Origin: Salmo trutta
Lineage: Eukaryota > Chordata > Actinopteri > Salmoniformes > Salmonidae
Assembly (NCBI RefSeq): GCF_901001165.1
Contig: NC_042957.1
Span: 15,317,312-15,381,311, forward strand
Length of the DNA: 64,000 nt
Direction of reading: 5' to 3'
Within the stretch, counting starts at the first letter, position 1, and every line of letters begins with the position of its first letter. The position numbers were made by a program, and so were the translations under genes. Below, in pieces: positions 63,889-64,000 of the stretch. The notes beneath the pieces are model-generated. The model was given only the letters and a program-made list of their open reading frames with translations, was not told the origin of the DNA and did no database searches.

Positions 63889-64000
63889 AGTATCAAAATG
63901 AAATGTAATTGCAAAAATATACTTAAGTATCAAAAGTTAAAGTACAATTATAAATAGTTTCAAATTGCTTATATTATGTAAACCAGACAGCATACTTTTA
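63889..64000. other. Window end, nothing recognised
   Basis: AT-rich sequence to the window edge. Confidence 0.4.

Overview
The window looks like a transposon-rich stretch of a salmonid (salmon or trout type) nuclear genome. The basis is the mix of repeats: Tc1-like elements with frame-broken transposases, tRNA-derived SINEs ending in a GTTAAATAAA-type tail, APE-type LINEs, an L1/Tx1-like LINE, short LTRs with clean 5-bp target duplications, and many micro- and minisatellites. The salmonid assignment rests on recalled repeat families and was not checked by a search. I found no host protein-coding gene, rRNA gene or functional tRNA gene that I can support.

Layout. 1-10.5 kb: single-copy-looking DNA broken by minisatellites (29, 31, 17 and 20 bp units), purine tracts, one solo LTR and one LINE 3' end. 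10.5-22 kb: one decayed L1/Tx1-like element on the + strand, taken apart by a solo LTR, a DNA-element candidate, a second solo LTR, a non-autonomous LTR retrotransposon with a proline-rich ORF, and a piggyBac-like element inserted into another copy of itself. 22-29 kb: mostly unassigned DNA with SINEs and one Tc1-like element. 29-49.7 kb: a nest bounded by an inverted repeat with arms of about 0.8-0.9 kb. An APE-type LINE (called A) with an inverted 5' half is split by two copies of a second LINE (called B), one on each strand. The B copies carry a solo LTR, a piggyBac-like element and an 803-bp insertion. A second proline-rich LTR element follows at 46.7-48.7 kb. 49.7-64 kb: a 38-bp minisatellite, a complete but frame-broken Tc1-like element, a solo LTR, SINEs, a decayed LINE A relative, and two Tc1-like fragments joined head to head.

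The most informative observations are: (i) 2A-type (DxExNPGP) motifs in LINE B; (ii) a chimeric LINE B copy whose open 445-codon frame runs through a fragment of an LTR that is also present, complete with its target duplication, in the other LINE B copy; (iii) a stem-loop at the start of the LTRs of one family, kept by paired base changes between copies; (iv) a piggyBac-like element nested in itself at TTAA, plus a second insertion whose empty site is visible in a related LINE copy; (v) two diverged LTR elements that keep a similar proline-rich ORF. The 'genes' here are mobile-element genes, nearly all broken, and they do not form a host pathway.
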